Shown here: piece by piece, positions 16,317-24,624 of the stretch
Layout of the letters: every line of letters starts with the position of its first letter
How positions within the stretch are numbered: the stretch's first letter is position 1
NCBI RefSeq assembly: GCF_003226535.1
Contig: NZ_QKOB01000001.1
Span: 483,670-547,669 of the forward strand
Reading direction: 5' to 3'
Length of the DNA stretch: 64,000 bases
From: Meiothermus sp. Pnk-1
GTDB taxonomy: Bacteria; Deinococcota; Deinococci; Deinococcales; Thermaceae
Made by a program: the position numbers and the translations under genes
The notes under the pieces: model-generated
Database searches by the model: none
The model's input: the letters and a program-made list of their open reading frames with translations, nothing else
What the model was told of the DNA's origin: nothing

Positions 16317-17066
16317 GTGAATCGGATCGCGGCCCCTCGGAATAAGGGAATCTGGCTCTCGCTCGGGCTATGGGCTGGAGTGCTGGTGCTCTTTGCCCAG
16401 CAGGGGCTCTGGCGGGCGGTGCTGGGACGGCTGTTCCCTAGCGCGCCGACCCCCATCTTCGAGCGGCAGACGCTCCTGAACCTGGCCCTCGAGCACCTGG
16501 GCCTGACCTTTGTGGCGGGCGGGCTGGTGCTGCTGGTGGGGTTACCGGTGGCGGTCTGGGTAAGCCGGCCCCAGGGGGAAGAGTTCCGACCGCTGGTGGA
16601 GAGCTTGGTCGCAGTGGGGCAGACCTTTCCGCCCCCGGCGGTGCTGGCGCTGGCCCTGCCCCTCTTCGGGTTTGGGGCCCAGGGAGCGGTGCTGGCCCTT
16701 TTTGTCTACGGGCTATTGCCGGTGGTGCGGAACACCCTCGAGGGCTTGGCCGGGCTCCCCCAGGATGTGCTCGAGTCGGCCCGGGGAATGGGCCTCGCGC
16801 CGCGCCAGCGGTTGTTCTGGGTCGAGCTTCCCCTGGCGCTGCCGGTGATCCTCTCTGGGGTCCGTACCAGCTTCGTGCTGATCCTGGCGACCGCCACCCT
16901 GGCCCCGCTGGTGGGCGGGGGCGGCCTGGGGGTGCCGATCATCGCTGGGCTGGCTGTCTCCAACCTGGCCTTGGTAGCCCAAGGAGCCGCCGCGGTGGCG
17001 ATCCTGGCGATCCTCCTAGACTACACTTTCGCCCAGCTCGAGGCTTGTTTAGCCCCCTGGCGGTGA
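16317..17066 (+). CDS. Osmoprotectant ABC transporter permease (YehW type)
   Basis: 249 residues. The start GTG 16317 has AAAGGA upstream; earlier in-frame starts would run through the gap after the ATPase gene. About six membrane helices, with an EAA loop (LPQDVLESARGMGLAPRQRLFW). It is the second, shorter permease of the heteromeric transporter and closes the operon. Confidence 0.9.
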   Translation: MNRIAAPRNKGIWLSLGLWAGVLVLFAQQGLWRAVLGRLFPSAPTPIFERQTLLNLALEHLGLTFVAGGLVLLVGLPVAVWVSRPQGEEFRPLVESLVAVGQTFPPPAVLALALPLFGFGAQGAVLALFVYGLLPVVRNTLEGLAGLPQDVLESARGMGLAPRQRLFWVELPLALPVILSGVRTSFVLILATATLAPLVGGGGLGVPIIAGLAVSNLALVAQGAAAVAILAILLDYTFAQLEACLAPWR

Positions 17067-17400
17067 CCAGCCATTGTAGCAGTCACCCTATGCGTGGCTC
17101 CCTTTTTGGCCAAGATGGCTGTAACGCTGGTGTAACGCTTGGTCTGCTAGGGTTGGCCTCGAGGCTGCTTCAAGGTTGATTGGCTAGTTGCACCGACATG
17201 TCCCGGCCTCGTCGGGCGCGGTTTCCAAGTTGACCCTATTCCCCTGCCTCGGGCGATGACGCACAAGCCACCGTGACCCCTTCCCAGTGTGGGGAAAGGA
17301 GGGGTGGTTTACCCAGGATCGGCTCGCCAGACGGGTTCGGCCCCTATCTGCCCGAATGGTGAAGGGCGCTTTAGGCGTGGGGCCTGCGGAAAGGAGCTTT
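17067..17400. other. 334-bp gap before the ATP-grasp operon
   Basis: I see no gene here. It holds a direct-repeat promoter (next entry) and, after it, about 240 bp of probable untranslated leader ending in GGAAAGGAG before the ATG at 17401. TTGACC at 17231 has no convincing -10 partner. Confidence 0.6.
17120..17153 (+). promoter_or_regulatory. Direct-repeat operator with extended -10 box
   Basis: TGTAACGCT occurs at 17120-17128 and 17131-17139, an 11-bp period typical of OmpR/PhoB-class regulators. Six bases after the second copy comes TGCTAGGGT, an extended -10 (TG-N-TAnnnT). This arrangement, with no -35 box, suggests activator-dependent transcription of the 17401-21885 operon. Confidence 0.5.
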
Positions 17401-19491
17401 ATGGCCAGAGAAAAACCTACCGAAGCTATCCGCATTGAAAAAGAACGTTCACAGTTCCGCCAGTTGATCGCCAGGAATCCCAACCACTTTGGCAACTTAG
17501 AAAGCGGCCCCAAGGCTGCCCTCAAGTGGCAGCCCAACACCAAGTACGAACAGCTCACCTGCTTGGGCTATAACCCCGACCTCGACCAGCTCGAGGCGGT
17601 GATCGAGGTCAAGCTTCCGTTTGGCTACGGGGGCAGCCTTTGCCAGAAGGGCACGTTCGAGTACGTGCGCTTCTTCATCGACTACGGCGGGGGTTGGCAG
17701 GATCTGGGGGTAGTGGCCACCCACGTCTACGACATCCCCAACGCCAACGACTGCGCCGGGAAGCCTAACAAGCCCCTGACCTACGCGGTGAGTCTCAAGC
17801 TCGATCCCCACCGCAAGTGCTGCGACACCGCGGTGATGCCCCGGGTACGGGCCATCCTCTCCTGGGAATGGGTTCCCCCGCCCCTGCCTACCTGGCTTCC
17901 CCCCTGGGGAAGCGTGCTGGATGAGCACATTCAGATCAAGCCCACCAACAAATGGTGGTGCCTGTTCGAGCACGTGGACGTGACGATCTGGGACAAACTC
18001 AAGCTCGATCCGGAAATCCTTAAACAGATCGTCAAGCCCATCCCCATCCCCGAACCTGACCCACCCCCCTTCGCCGAGCTGGCCAAGCTTTACACCATGC
18101 CGGGCGGGGCCCGGGAACTCAAGACCGCGGTAGAGCCACACCGCTTCGGCTTTAGCGAGCTGCACCCGGTTCTCACTGCCCAGGGTGTTGGCCCGGAACT
18201 CATCTCTGGGAAGCTCGAGCAGTGGAAAAACCTTGGCCTAGACTGGGCCGCAGCCGTGGATGCCCTTGACAAGACCCAAGGCAACGTCAGCTATGAGGAA
18301 CTCGACTGCCTAGCCCTAGATACCCACCGTGAATGGTTGGTCGCCGCCTTTACCATAAAGCGGCCTAGCGGTTACTCAGGGGATCTATGCAGCAAAGGGA
18401 GCCTCGAGTACGTGGCTTTCTGGGCTGACTGGGAAGATACATGCGAATGGGAATACCTGGGCACGGTGGCGGTGAACGTCCACGACATCCAAAACCTTCC
18501 CGCCGGGGGGCTGCACTACGCGGCCTTGCTCAAGGTGGACCTCAATCCCCATCGTCGCCCGTGCGCCAAGGCCAAGCCCTCACGGGTGCGGGCGGTGCTC
18601 TCTTGGGCTACTCCGCCCTCTACTACTGATCCCGACGCCGTACCTTACTGGGGCAATCGCCGCGATACCCACGTGCAAATCCGTCCGGGCCAGCCCGGCA
18701 TCAACCTCTACCGCATCGGCGGGATCGTGGTTACCGATATTGACGGCTCGAGCGGCCTGACCTTGCCCAGTGCGACCTTCGAAAACGGCTTTGCTCCCGA
18801 CGCGCTGGGTCGCCCCTGCCCGTTCGCGGGCCGGGTAGTGATCACCGGGCCGGCCTACCCCGGCATGTATTACCGCGTGCAGGTGCGGCGGCAGAACCCG
18901 CTCACCCTGGCCTGGGAATCTTGGGCCAACGTCACCACTACCTTGAACCTGGTGAGCCCTTCCCTGGTTTCCTTCAGCAATGTTGAGGTTATGAATGGTT
19001 TCTTCCTCTATGCCCCGGACATTGACAGCCGCTTGGCTTGGTGGGACACCACCGGGGACGAGCTGTGGGAAGTCCGATTGCAGCGGGCCACTGCTCCCAA
19101 CGAGGCCTCTATCGTAGACGAGGAGACCCACCGGGTCCAGCTCGACAACACCTGGCCCGAGGCCGACATCAACATCGACTCGGGTGGCAACTGCAAGGAC
19201 TTTACCCAGGGTGTGACGCTCACCGGCCACTTCGTGGCCCGCGACAAGTACTTTGGCTCCTATGGCCTAGGCACGCTCCCCTTTGCCGCCCCCGCCGGGC
19301 AGCCGGTGCCCTCCGCTGGAACCGGCCAGACCGCCGTAGCCCCCGGCGACTCCTGGTCGCTCAACACCACCGGGATGCAACCTTGCGGTTACGTGATGAT
19401 CGTGAATGTTTGGGACCGAGCCATTGTCAATAGTGCCTCCGTGGGCCACCAAAGCTCCAAGGCGGTAGGGTTCTGCTTACGGGAGAAATAA
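17401..19491 (+). CDS. 696-aa protein with two copies of an uncharacterised cysteine-containing module
   Basis: Start ATG 17401 with GGAAAGGAG upstream. There is no signal peptide or membrane helix. Residues about 52-181 and 301-430 are diverged copies of one module: L-x-CL, GYGGSLCQKGTFEYVRF against GYSGDLCSKGSLEYVAF, HVYDI against NVHDI, LDPHRKCC against LNPHRRPC, RVRAILSW against RVRAVLSW, HIQIKP against HVQIRP. The C-terminal 265 residues are different, with more cysteines (RPCPFAG, GNCKDF, QPCGYVM, GFCLREK). I know no function for it. It leads an apparent operon with two ATP-grasp-like proteins and a Lys-rich repeat protein, and could be scaffold, partner or substrate. Confidence 0.85.
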   Translation: MAREKPTEAIRIEKERSQFRQLIARNPNHFGNLESGPKAALKWQPNTKYEQLTCLGYNPDLDQLEAVIEVKLPFGYGGSLCQKGTFEYVRFFIDYGGGWQDLGVVATHVYDIPNANDCAGKPNKPLTYAVSLKLDPHRKCCDTAVMPRVRAILSWEWVPPPLPTWLPPWGSVLDEHIQIKPTNKWWCLFEHVDVTIWDKLKLDPEILKQIVKPIPIPEPDPPPFAELAKLYTMPGGARELKTAVEPHRFGFSELHPVLTAQGVGPELISGKLEQWKNLGLDWAAAVDALDKTQGNVSYEELDCLALDTHREWLVAAFTIKRPSGYSGDLCSKGSLEYVAFWADWEDTCEWEYLGTVAVNVHDIQNLPAGGLHYAALLKVDLNPHRRPCAKAKPSRVRAVLSWATPPSTTDPDAVPYWGNRRDTHVQIRPGQPGINLYRIGGIVVTDIDGSSGLTLPSATFENGFAPDALGRPCPFAGRVVITGPAYPGMYYRVQVRRQNPLTLAWESWANVTTTLNLVSPSLVSFSNVEVMNGFFLYAPDIDSRLAWWDTTGDELWEVRLQRATAPNEASIVDEETHRVQLDNTWPEADINIDSGGNCKDFTQGVTLTGHFVARDKYFGSYGLGTLPFAAPAGQPVPSAGTGQTAVAPGDSWSLNTTGMQPCGYVMIVNVWDRAIVNSASVGHQSSKAVGFCLREK

Positions 19492-19499
19492 GTGTGCAA

Positions 19500-19525
19500 G
19501 GGGACGGTGAGTATTCACCATCCCC
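19500..19525 (+). promoter_or_regulatory. Intercistronic hairpin
   Basis: GGGGA-C-GGTGA and TCACC-A-TCCCC pair around a GTAT loop in the 54-nt gap between the 696-aa gene and the first ATP-grasp gene. No T-run follows, so RNA processing or attenuation is more likely than full termination. Confidence 0.5.
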
Positions 19526-19545
19526 CCACAAAGCACGGGGAGAGT

Positions 19546-20442
19546 ATGTATTTACTCATCGGTACGCCCTTTGACCCTTGTATCGAGCGGGTCCACCGGC
19601 GGCTTCAGGCCATGGGTGAGGAGGTGCTGGTCACGCCTGAACCGCTGGCCGGGGAAGCCCAGGTGCGCTGGGACCTGACCACCACTCGTTCGCTGAGCCA
19701 CCTGAGGCTGGGCCAGCACTCCTTCAGCCAGGAGGATCTGCGTGGCGTGTTGGTGAGGGGCTCCGGTGTGCCCCTACAACCCGCCGAATGGGACCCCAAA
19801 GACTACGCCTACATGCAGGCTGAAGCCCAGGCGGCCCTGCTGGCCTGGCTCAGGAGCCTGCCCTGCCCGGTAGTCAACCCGGCCCGGGCCGAGACCTTTT
19901 ACCGCGCGCACACCTTGCCCGAACAGCGGGTCTGGCTGGCTCGAGCAGGCTTTCCTATCGCGCCGATCCTCGTCACCAACTCCTCCGCTGAGGCCCGGGG
20001 GTTTGCCCGGCGTTGGGGAGGCAACCTCAGCTACGTTCCCCTTACCTCGGCCATCCGCTACCCCATCGATACCCCCGCGCAGTGGGCCGAACTCGAGCGC
20101 TTGATGACCTACTTTCCGCTAGCTTTGATGGAGCCCGAAGGCCCTAGCTTCTACCTGAGTTTGGCCGCAGACCGATTGCTCTGGAGCGAGGGGCCAGATA
20201 GTCGGGTGGAACCTACCCCAAAACAGAAAGAGCGCCTCGGAGACGCTACCCGGCGGCTGGCTGGCTTGCTGGGGGTGCAGATGTTGCAAGTCGAAATTCA
20301 GCTCAGCGATGGGCATCGTCGCGAAAATACGCCTCGAGCCTTCGGGTTCAGCTTATACCCGGAGTTCGCCCTATACGGCGAAGCCGAACAAGAGGAGCTG
20401 GCCCAAGGAGTTGTAGCTGCTTTGCAGGGGGTGCGGGCATGA
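19546..20442 (+). CDS. Degenerate ATP-grasp-like protein
   Basis: 298 residues from ATG 19546 (GGGGAGAG upstream). It opens with a Rossmann-like strand (MYLLIGTPFDPCIERVHRRL) and has the same overall layout as the next protein, including a PVVNPARAETFYRAHTLPEQRVWLARAGFP block like the NxxxxxxxxxDK-type region of RimK-like ligases. Where the neighbour has an acidic-Asn metal motif this one reads FGFSLYPEF, so catalysis may be lost. It may be a regulatory or substrate-binding partner. Its stop overlaps the next start (ATGA). The fold assignment is by comparison with the neighbour and is moderate. Confidence 0.7.
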   Translation: MYLLIGTPFDPCIERVHRRLQAMGEEVLVTPEPLAGEAQVRWDLTTTRSLSHLRLGQHSFSQEDLRGVLVRGSGVPLQPAEWDPKDYAYMQAEAQAALLAWLRSLPCPVVNPARAETFYRAHTLPEQRVWLARAGFPIAPILVTNSSAEARGFARRWGGNLSYVPLTSAIRYPIDTPAQWAELERLMTYFPLALMEPEGPSFYLSLAADRLLWSEGPDSRVEPTPKQKERLGDATRRLAGLLGVQMLQVEIQLSDGHRRENTPRAFGFSLYPEFALYGEAEQEELAQGVVAALQGVRA

Positions 20443-21371
20443 TCTTGGTCTGCGGCGGCTTGGCCGACGTGGTCACCGAGCTGGTGTGCGCCCGGCTCGA
20501 GGCCCTCGGCTACCCCTACCGGCTCCTCGACCTGGGGCTTTTTCCCGAGGGTTACCGGGTGGCCTGGCGCTGGACCAGGGGCGTGCCCGGCGGGTGGGTG
20601 CGAGCTCCCGACTGGAAGCTGCATTTGAGCGAGGTGAGCGGGGTCTTCGTGCGCTATCTAGGCTCGGACGGGCACGCCCCGCTGCCGGAACTCTCCCCGG
20701 CGATGGCTGAGGCGGTGATCGCCGAGAGCCAGGCTGGCCTGATGGCCCTGCTCGAACACCTGCCGGTCTTGGTGGTGAACCGCGCGGCCCCCTCGGTCTC
20801 CAACCACTCTAAGCCCTACCAAGCGCTATTGGTGCGGGAGTCTGGGCTCAAAACCCCACCTACCCTGGTCACCAGCGACCCAGAGGCCGCGCTCGAGTTC
20901 TACCAACACAACGGTGGGGAGGTCATCTTCAAGTCCTTGAGCGGGGTGCGTTCGGTGGTGCGCAAGATGAACCCCTCCGATCTGGAGCGGCTGCACCTGT
21001 TGCGGCACGGGGCAGCCCAGTTCCAGCGTTATTTGCCGGGCGACAACGTGCGGGTTCACACCGTTGCTGACGAAATATTTGCCACCCGCGTTCGCTCGGA
21101 GGCGGTGGATTATCGCTACGCCCGGCGGCAAGGCCACACCGCCGAGATGGAGCCCACCGACCTGCCGGATTCGGTGGCCGAAGCCTGCCTGCGACTGACC
21201 CGCTCGAGCGGGCTCGTTCTCGCTGGCATCGACCTGAAGCAGACCCCCCAGGATGAGTGGTACTGCTTCGAGTTCAACCCCTGCCCGGGATTTGCCTACT
21301 ACGAGCAGCACACTGGTCAGCCCATCAGTGCCGCACTGGCCGAACTGCTCAAGGCGGGCATCCAGGCTTAA
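20439..21371 (+). CDS. RimK/graspetide-synthetase-like ATP-grasp ligase
   Basis: 310 residues. MILVCGGLADVVTELVCARL forms the N-terminal domain. NRAAPSVSNHSKPYQALLVRESGLKTP is the entry to the ATP-grasp fold, VIFKSLSG carries the ATP lysine, FQRYLPGDNVRVHTV is the central strand, and GIDLKQT with FEFNPCPG (E278, N280) supplies the metal-binding carboxylate and Asn. These fit ATP-grasp enzymes that form amide or ester bonds, such as RimK and MvdC/MvdD. Overlap with the previous gene and a 10-nt gap to the Lys/Glu-rich repeat protein suggest the latter is its substrate. That pairing is an inference. Confidence 0.8.
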   Translation: MILVCGGLADVVTELVCARLEALGYPYRLLDLGLFPEGYRVAWRWTRGVPGGWVRAPDWKLHLSEVSGVFVRYLGSDGHAPLPELSPAMAEAVIAESQAGLMALLEHLPVLVVNRAAPSVSNHSKPYQALLVRESGLKTPPTLVTSDPEAALEFYQHNGGEVIFKSLSGVRSVVRKMNPSDLERLHLLRHGAAQFQRYLPGDNVRVHTVADEIFATRVRSEAVDYRYARRQGHTAEMEPTDLPDSVAEACLRLTRSSGLVLAGIDLKQTPQDEWYCFEFNPCPGFAYYEQHTGQPISAALAELLKAGIQA

Positions 21372-21381
21372 GGAGAAGCCC

Positions 21382-21885
21382 ATGGCAGAAAAAGAACCCT
21401 TCGTACCGCAGGAAGACCGGCCCAACGTGGAGTTGCCCAAGCCCGACCAGCCCCTCACTGAGTTGCGGGTGCGCGATCTGAGCGCTCTGCTGGGTAACGC
21501 CCTGGCCATCAAGCCCTGGTTCAAGGACCTGAAAGACCACAAGTTCGAGAAGTTCGAAAAACCCGAATTCAAGGAGTGGAAGGATCACAAACACGAGAAA
21601 TTTGAGAAGCCCGAGCACAAGGAGTTCAAAGACCACAAGCACGAGAAGTTCGAGAAACCCGAGATCAAAGACGGGAAACACGAGAAGTTCGAGATTCAAG
21701 AGCCCAAGCAGTTCAGCCTCGAGCCCGGCCCTGGTAAGGGAGCGGGTCTCGAGCCCGGCCCTGACCCCACCAAGCGTTTTGAAGAGGTGATCAACCAGGT
21801 TATCCAAACGGTCAGCGAGCTTAAGGCCTCGGTGGATAAGCTGGGCGAGCGGGTGAGCGCCTTGGAAAAAGGACGCCGCGGCTAG
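21382..21885 (+). CDS. Lys/Glu/His-rich tandem-repeat protein, candidate modified-peptide precursor
   Basis: 167 residues; AAGGAGAAG lies before ATG 21382. Residues 1 to about 47 form a leader-like part (PDQPLTELRVRDLSALLGNAL). Then come three 16-residue repeats of the form x-K-x-x-KDHK-x-EKFEKPE and a shortened fourth (IKDGKHEKFEIQE). A Gly/Pro linker (EPGPGKGAGLEPGPDP) leads to a 35-residue C-terminal helix with coiled-coil heptads (VINQVIQTVSELKASVDKL). Repeated Lys and Glu/Asp next to an ATP-grasp gene is the pattern of graspetide precursors, where side chains are joined by omega-amide or ester bonds. It could instead be a metal-binding or surface-associated protein. Confidence 0.8.
   Translation: MAEKEPFVPQEDRPNVELPKPDQPLTELRVRDLSALLGNALAIKPWFKDLKDHKFEKFEKPEFKEWKDHKHEKFEKPEHKEFKDHKHEKFEKPEIKDGKHEKFEIQEPKQFSLEPGPGKGAGLEPGPDPTKRFEEVINQVIQTVSELKASVDKLGERVSALEKGRRG
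21524..21700 (+). repeat. 48-bp tandem repeat coding for the KDHKxEKFEKPE units
   Basis: Three 48-bp copies and one shortened copy in frame inside the Lys-rich gene; the DNA copies are close to each other, which suggests recent expansion. Confidence 0.8.
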
Positions 21886-21896
21886 CCGAGCTGGAT

Positions 21897-21933
21897 ACCG
21901 CCCAGCCCTGGAACCCCGGGGCTGGCGGTTTTT
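21897..21933 (+). terminator. Intrinsic terminator of the ATP-grasp operon
   Basis: ACCGCC-C-AGCCC pairs with GGGCT-GGCGGT (one bulged C) and is followed by TTTT. It lies 11 nt after the stop of the repeat protein. Confidence 0.85.
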
Positions 21934-21975
21934 GTTCGCCTCGAGCCCCAGATTGGTCAGCAGGGAAAACAAAAA

Positions 21976-22082
21976 GCGTCCCCGGCTCCCTGACGGCACC
22001 CGCTCCTAAGGCACTTAGGGCTGCTGCCTTCCGGCCCTGACCCGGTTCATGCTGGAACGCCGCGTCAGACCGAGGACGCCCA
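21976..22082 (-). ncRNA. ffs: Signal recognition particle RNA (4.5S-type)
   Basis: On the minus strand the core reads GGTCAGGGCCGGAAGGCAGC followed by AGCCCTAAG, the universal SRP helix 8 with its GGAA tetraloop and asymmetric loop that bind Ffh. The ends GGGCGTCC and GGGGACGC close the hairpin, and TTTTT (21971-21975 on the plus strand as AAAAA) ends the transcript. TAGGAT at 22086-22091 (minus strand) is the -10 box. It converges with the ATP-grasp operon and diverges from the ABC exporter genes. Confidence 0.95.
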
Positions 22083-22214
22083 AAAATCCTAGCACATCCT
22101 AGGGGCAAAAGAAAACCGGTCGCGCACCGCGTAGCGATCCGCAACATTAAGGAAATGTAACCCCGGTGTTTATATGTTCCGCGGTAAGCCGAGACCGGCC
22201 ATATACTGTGGGCC

Positions 22215-23147
22215 ATGAACGCAGTCGAAGCCGCGACAGGCGCTGCTGCTTTGGTCCAACCGGCGAGCCTCGAGGCCCAGAACGTGGGCAAAAAATATGG
22301 CCGCAAACCGGTCCTCGAGTCGGTGAGCTTCCGGCTCAACCCCGGCGAGGTCTATGCCCTGGCCGGTCCCAACGGCTCGGGCAAGACCACCCTGATCCGG
22401 CTGTTGACCGGGCTGGCCTTTCCCACCTCGGGCCGGGTATTGATGCTGGGCCACGACCTGCACAACGGCGGCTACGCGGTGCGGCGCTATCTGGGCGCGG
22501 TGGTGGAAGCCCCGGCGGCCTTCTACCCTCACCTCACCGGTCGGCAAAACCTCGAGATGCAGGCCTTTCTCTCCGGGCTCACCAACGCCGAGGCCCGTAT
22601 CCGCGAAGTGCTGGCCAAGCTCGAGCTATTGGCGGTGGCCGATCAACCTACCGGGGCGTACTCGCTGGGGCAGCGGCAGCGCCTGGGCTTGGCCGCAGCG
22701 ATTCTTCCGGCGCCCAAGGTGCTGGTGCTGGATGAGCCCACCTCGGGCCTCGACCCTTTGGGGATCAACAAGGTCCACGAGATCCTGGCCGAGCTGGCCT
22801 GGAACGGGACGGCGGTGCTGCTCTCCACCCACCACCTGCGCGAGGTTTCAGGCTATGCCGATCGGGTGGGCATCCTGGGCGGGGGCCGCCTTATCGACGA
22901 GGTGACCATGACCGCCAAGGGAGAGCGCTACCGGCTGCGGGTGAACGAGCCCGAACGGGTGGCTGCCCTGCTCAAGACGGTCCCCGGGATTGAGAACGTA
23001 ACCTTACGCGACGTGGTGATCGTCTTCGAGGGAGCTCCGCAAGCCGCTATCGCCGAGGTGGTGCGGGAGGGGTATCAGGTGCAGGCCCTCGAGCGCGACT
23101 ACTTCGACCTCTACGACTACTACCGGGAGCGGGTGCGCAATGCTTAG
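22215..23147 (+). CDS. ABC-2 type exporter ATPase
   Basis: 310 residues. Walker A GPNGSGKTT, a YSLGQRQRLGLAAAIL signature (the usual LSGGQ reads YSLGQ, common in this family), Walker B VLVLDEPTSGLDP and STHHLREV. The C-terminal 85 residues form the small alpha/beta domain found in CcmA/EcsA-like ATPases. TATACT (22202-22207) lies 7 nt before the ATG. It forms an operon with the permease that follows. The substrate (drug, lipid or protein) is unknown. Confidence 0.92.
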   Translation: MNAVEAATGAAALVQPASLEAQNVGKKYGRKPVLESVSFRLNPGEVYALAGPNGSGKTTLIRLLTGLAFPTSGRVLMLGHDLHNGGYAVRRYLGAVVEAPAAFYPHLTGRQNLEMQAFLSGLTNAEARIREVLAKLELLAVADQPTGAYSLGQRQRLGLAAAILPAPKVLVLDEPTSGLDPLGINKVHEILAELAWNGTAVLLSTHHLREVSGYADRVGILGGGRLIDEVTMTAKGERYRLRVNEPERVAALLKTVPGIENVTLRDVVIVFEGAPQAAIAEVVREGYQVQALERDYFDLYDYYRERVRNA

Positions 23148-23157
23148 AGAGGAACCC

Positions 23158-24021
23158 ATGGCGCTGGAACCGAAGGTTGTTGTCGGCGGGATTAGGCCCT
23201 TGGGCCGGGTGGTCTTGTGGGAGTTTGGCAAGCTGGCGCGGCTGCGCTCGGTTCGGGTGGGGTTGCTGGTGGCGTTTTTGCTCCCCTTTCTGTGGGCCTT
23301 GGCCCCCACCGCCGGGCTCAACCAGATCTATGGCCTGATCCTGGTCTCGGGCTGGCAGGTTCCGGCCTTGGCCCTGCTGGCCGGGATGAACTTCCTCTTT
23401 CCCTTTCTCACCGCGATGGCTGCGGCGGAGGTAATCGGCAGCGAGGTGGCCCAAGGCACCCTCAAATCGCTATTGCTGCGGCCTTTCCCCCGTTCGGGGA
23501 TCCTGCTGGCAAAGGTGGTGACGGTGCTCAGCTACCCCTACATGCTGCTGCTAGCGGGCCTCCTGGGGTCGCTTTTGGCCGGAGTTATTCACGGCTTTGG
23601 CCCCTTTGCGGGGGGGACCGGGCTAGGGGCAGAAGGTTTTGCCGGGGTGGGGTTGGTGGCTCCCGCCCAGGCCATCGCCGAGATCCTGCGGGCTTATGCC
23701 CTGGCCGGGCTGGTGCTGTGGCCCATCTCGGCGCTGGCGCTGTTGTTCGCGGTGGTGTTCCTTTCGACCACGGCGGCGGCCTTGGCAGCGGTGGCCTCGA
23801 TTCTTTTGATGCAACTTCTGAGCCCTTTTATCTTTTTACGTCCTTTCCTCCTCACCACCTATTTGGGGCTGTACAGCCCCGCCACCTATGCCCAAACTGC
23901 CGGGCTTTTGGGGCTGACCTCAACCCATACGGTGCTTCCCCAGGGGCTGGCGCTGCTCTTGATCTACACGGCGGGGTTTGCGGCTTTGGCGCTACTGGTC
24001 TTCGACCGCAAGGATGTATAG
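23158..24021 (+). CDS. ABC-2 type exporter permease
   Basis: 287 residues, six predicted membrane helices. The segment AAEVIGSEVAQGTLKSLLLRP is the ABC-2 motif after the second helix. Start chosen at ATG 23158 with GAGAGGAA in place; an in-frame ATG at 23140 overlaps the ATPase gene and is possible. It pairs with the preceding ATPase to form an exporter. Confidence 0.88.
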   Translation: MALEPKVVVGGIRPLGRVVLWEFGKLARLRSVRVGLLVAFLLPFLWALAPTAGLNQIYGLILVSGWQVPALALLAGMNFLFPFLTAMAAAEVIGSEVAQGTLKSLLLRPFPRSGILLAKVVTVLSYPYMLLLAGLLGSLLAGVIHGFGPFAGGTGLGAEGFAGVGLVAPAQAIAEILRAYALAGLVLWPISALALLFAVVFLSTTAAALAAVASILLMQLLSPFIFLRPFLLTTYLGLYSPATYAQTAGLLGLTSTHTVLPQGLALLLIYTAGFAALALLVFDRKDV

Positions 24022-24090
24022 GGGCTCGCCGAAACCCCTTTGCGCTGCCAGGAGCCTCTAGCCTTGGGGGTTTTACGCTAGGCTATCCTC

Positions 24091-24567
24091 ATGGGTAAAT
24101 TGACCCACTTCCAAGAGGGTAAGCCGCGCATGGTGGACGTAAGCGAGAAGACCCCCACCTTGCGCATCGCCAAAGCTGAAGCCAGCGTCTTGCTCGAGCC
24201 CGAGGCGCTAAGGGCTTTGCAAGAAGGCGGGGTGGGAAAGGGCGACCCTTTGGGGGTGGCCCAGTTCGCCGGAATCATGGCGGCGAAGAAGACCGGCGAG
24301 CTGATTCCGCTGTGCCACCCCTTGCCGATCTCTATGGTCGACGTCACCCTCACCCTCGAGCCGGAGAAGGCCAGGGTGCACATCACCGCTACCGTCAAGA
24401 CCAAGGCCGAAACCGGGGTGGAGATGGAAGCCCTGACCGCATGCGCGGTGGCCGCGCTCACCGTCTATGACATGCTCAAAGCGGTCAGCAAGGGGCTCGA
24501 GATCACCGACTTGCGCCTTTTGTATAAATCGGGCGGCAAGTCGGGAGAGTGGCAGCGCCAGGGTTAG
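24091..24567 (+). CDS. moaC: Cyclic pyranopterin monophosphate synthase MoaC
   Basis: 158 residues, full family length. [45 protein letters not shown] and KSGGKSG match the conserved substrate-binding blocks. The enzyme turns 3',8-cyclo-GTP into cyclic pyranopterin monophosphate in molybdenum cofactor synthesis. TAGGCT (24079-24084) is 6 nt before the ATG, so the message is probably leaderless. No other Moa gene is nearby. Confidence 0.96.
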   Translation: MGKLTHFQEGKPRMVDVSEKTPTLRIAKAEASVLLEPEALRALQEGGVGKGDPLGVAQFAGIMAAKKTGELIPLCHPLPISMVDVTLTLEPEKARVHITATVKTKAETGVEMEALTACAVAALTVYDMLKAVSKGLEITDLRLLYKSGGKSGEWQRQG

Positions 24568-24624
24568 AGCGCTTGTACGGCGGCCATGTGAACCGCGCCG
24601 GCCCGCTTGAGAACCGGCTGGAGT

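Noticed and set aside
17184..17558. 124-codon minus-strand frame in the gap before the ATP-grasp operon
   Set aside because: It overlaps the start of the 696-aa gene, has atypical composition and lacks promoter or ribosome site.
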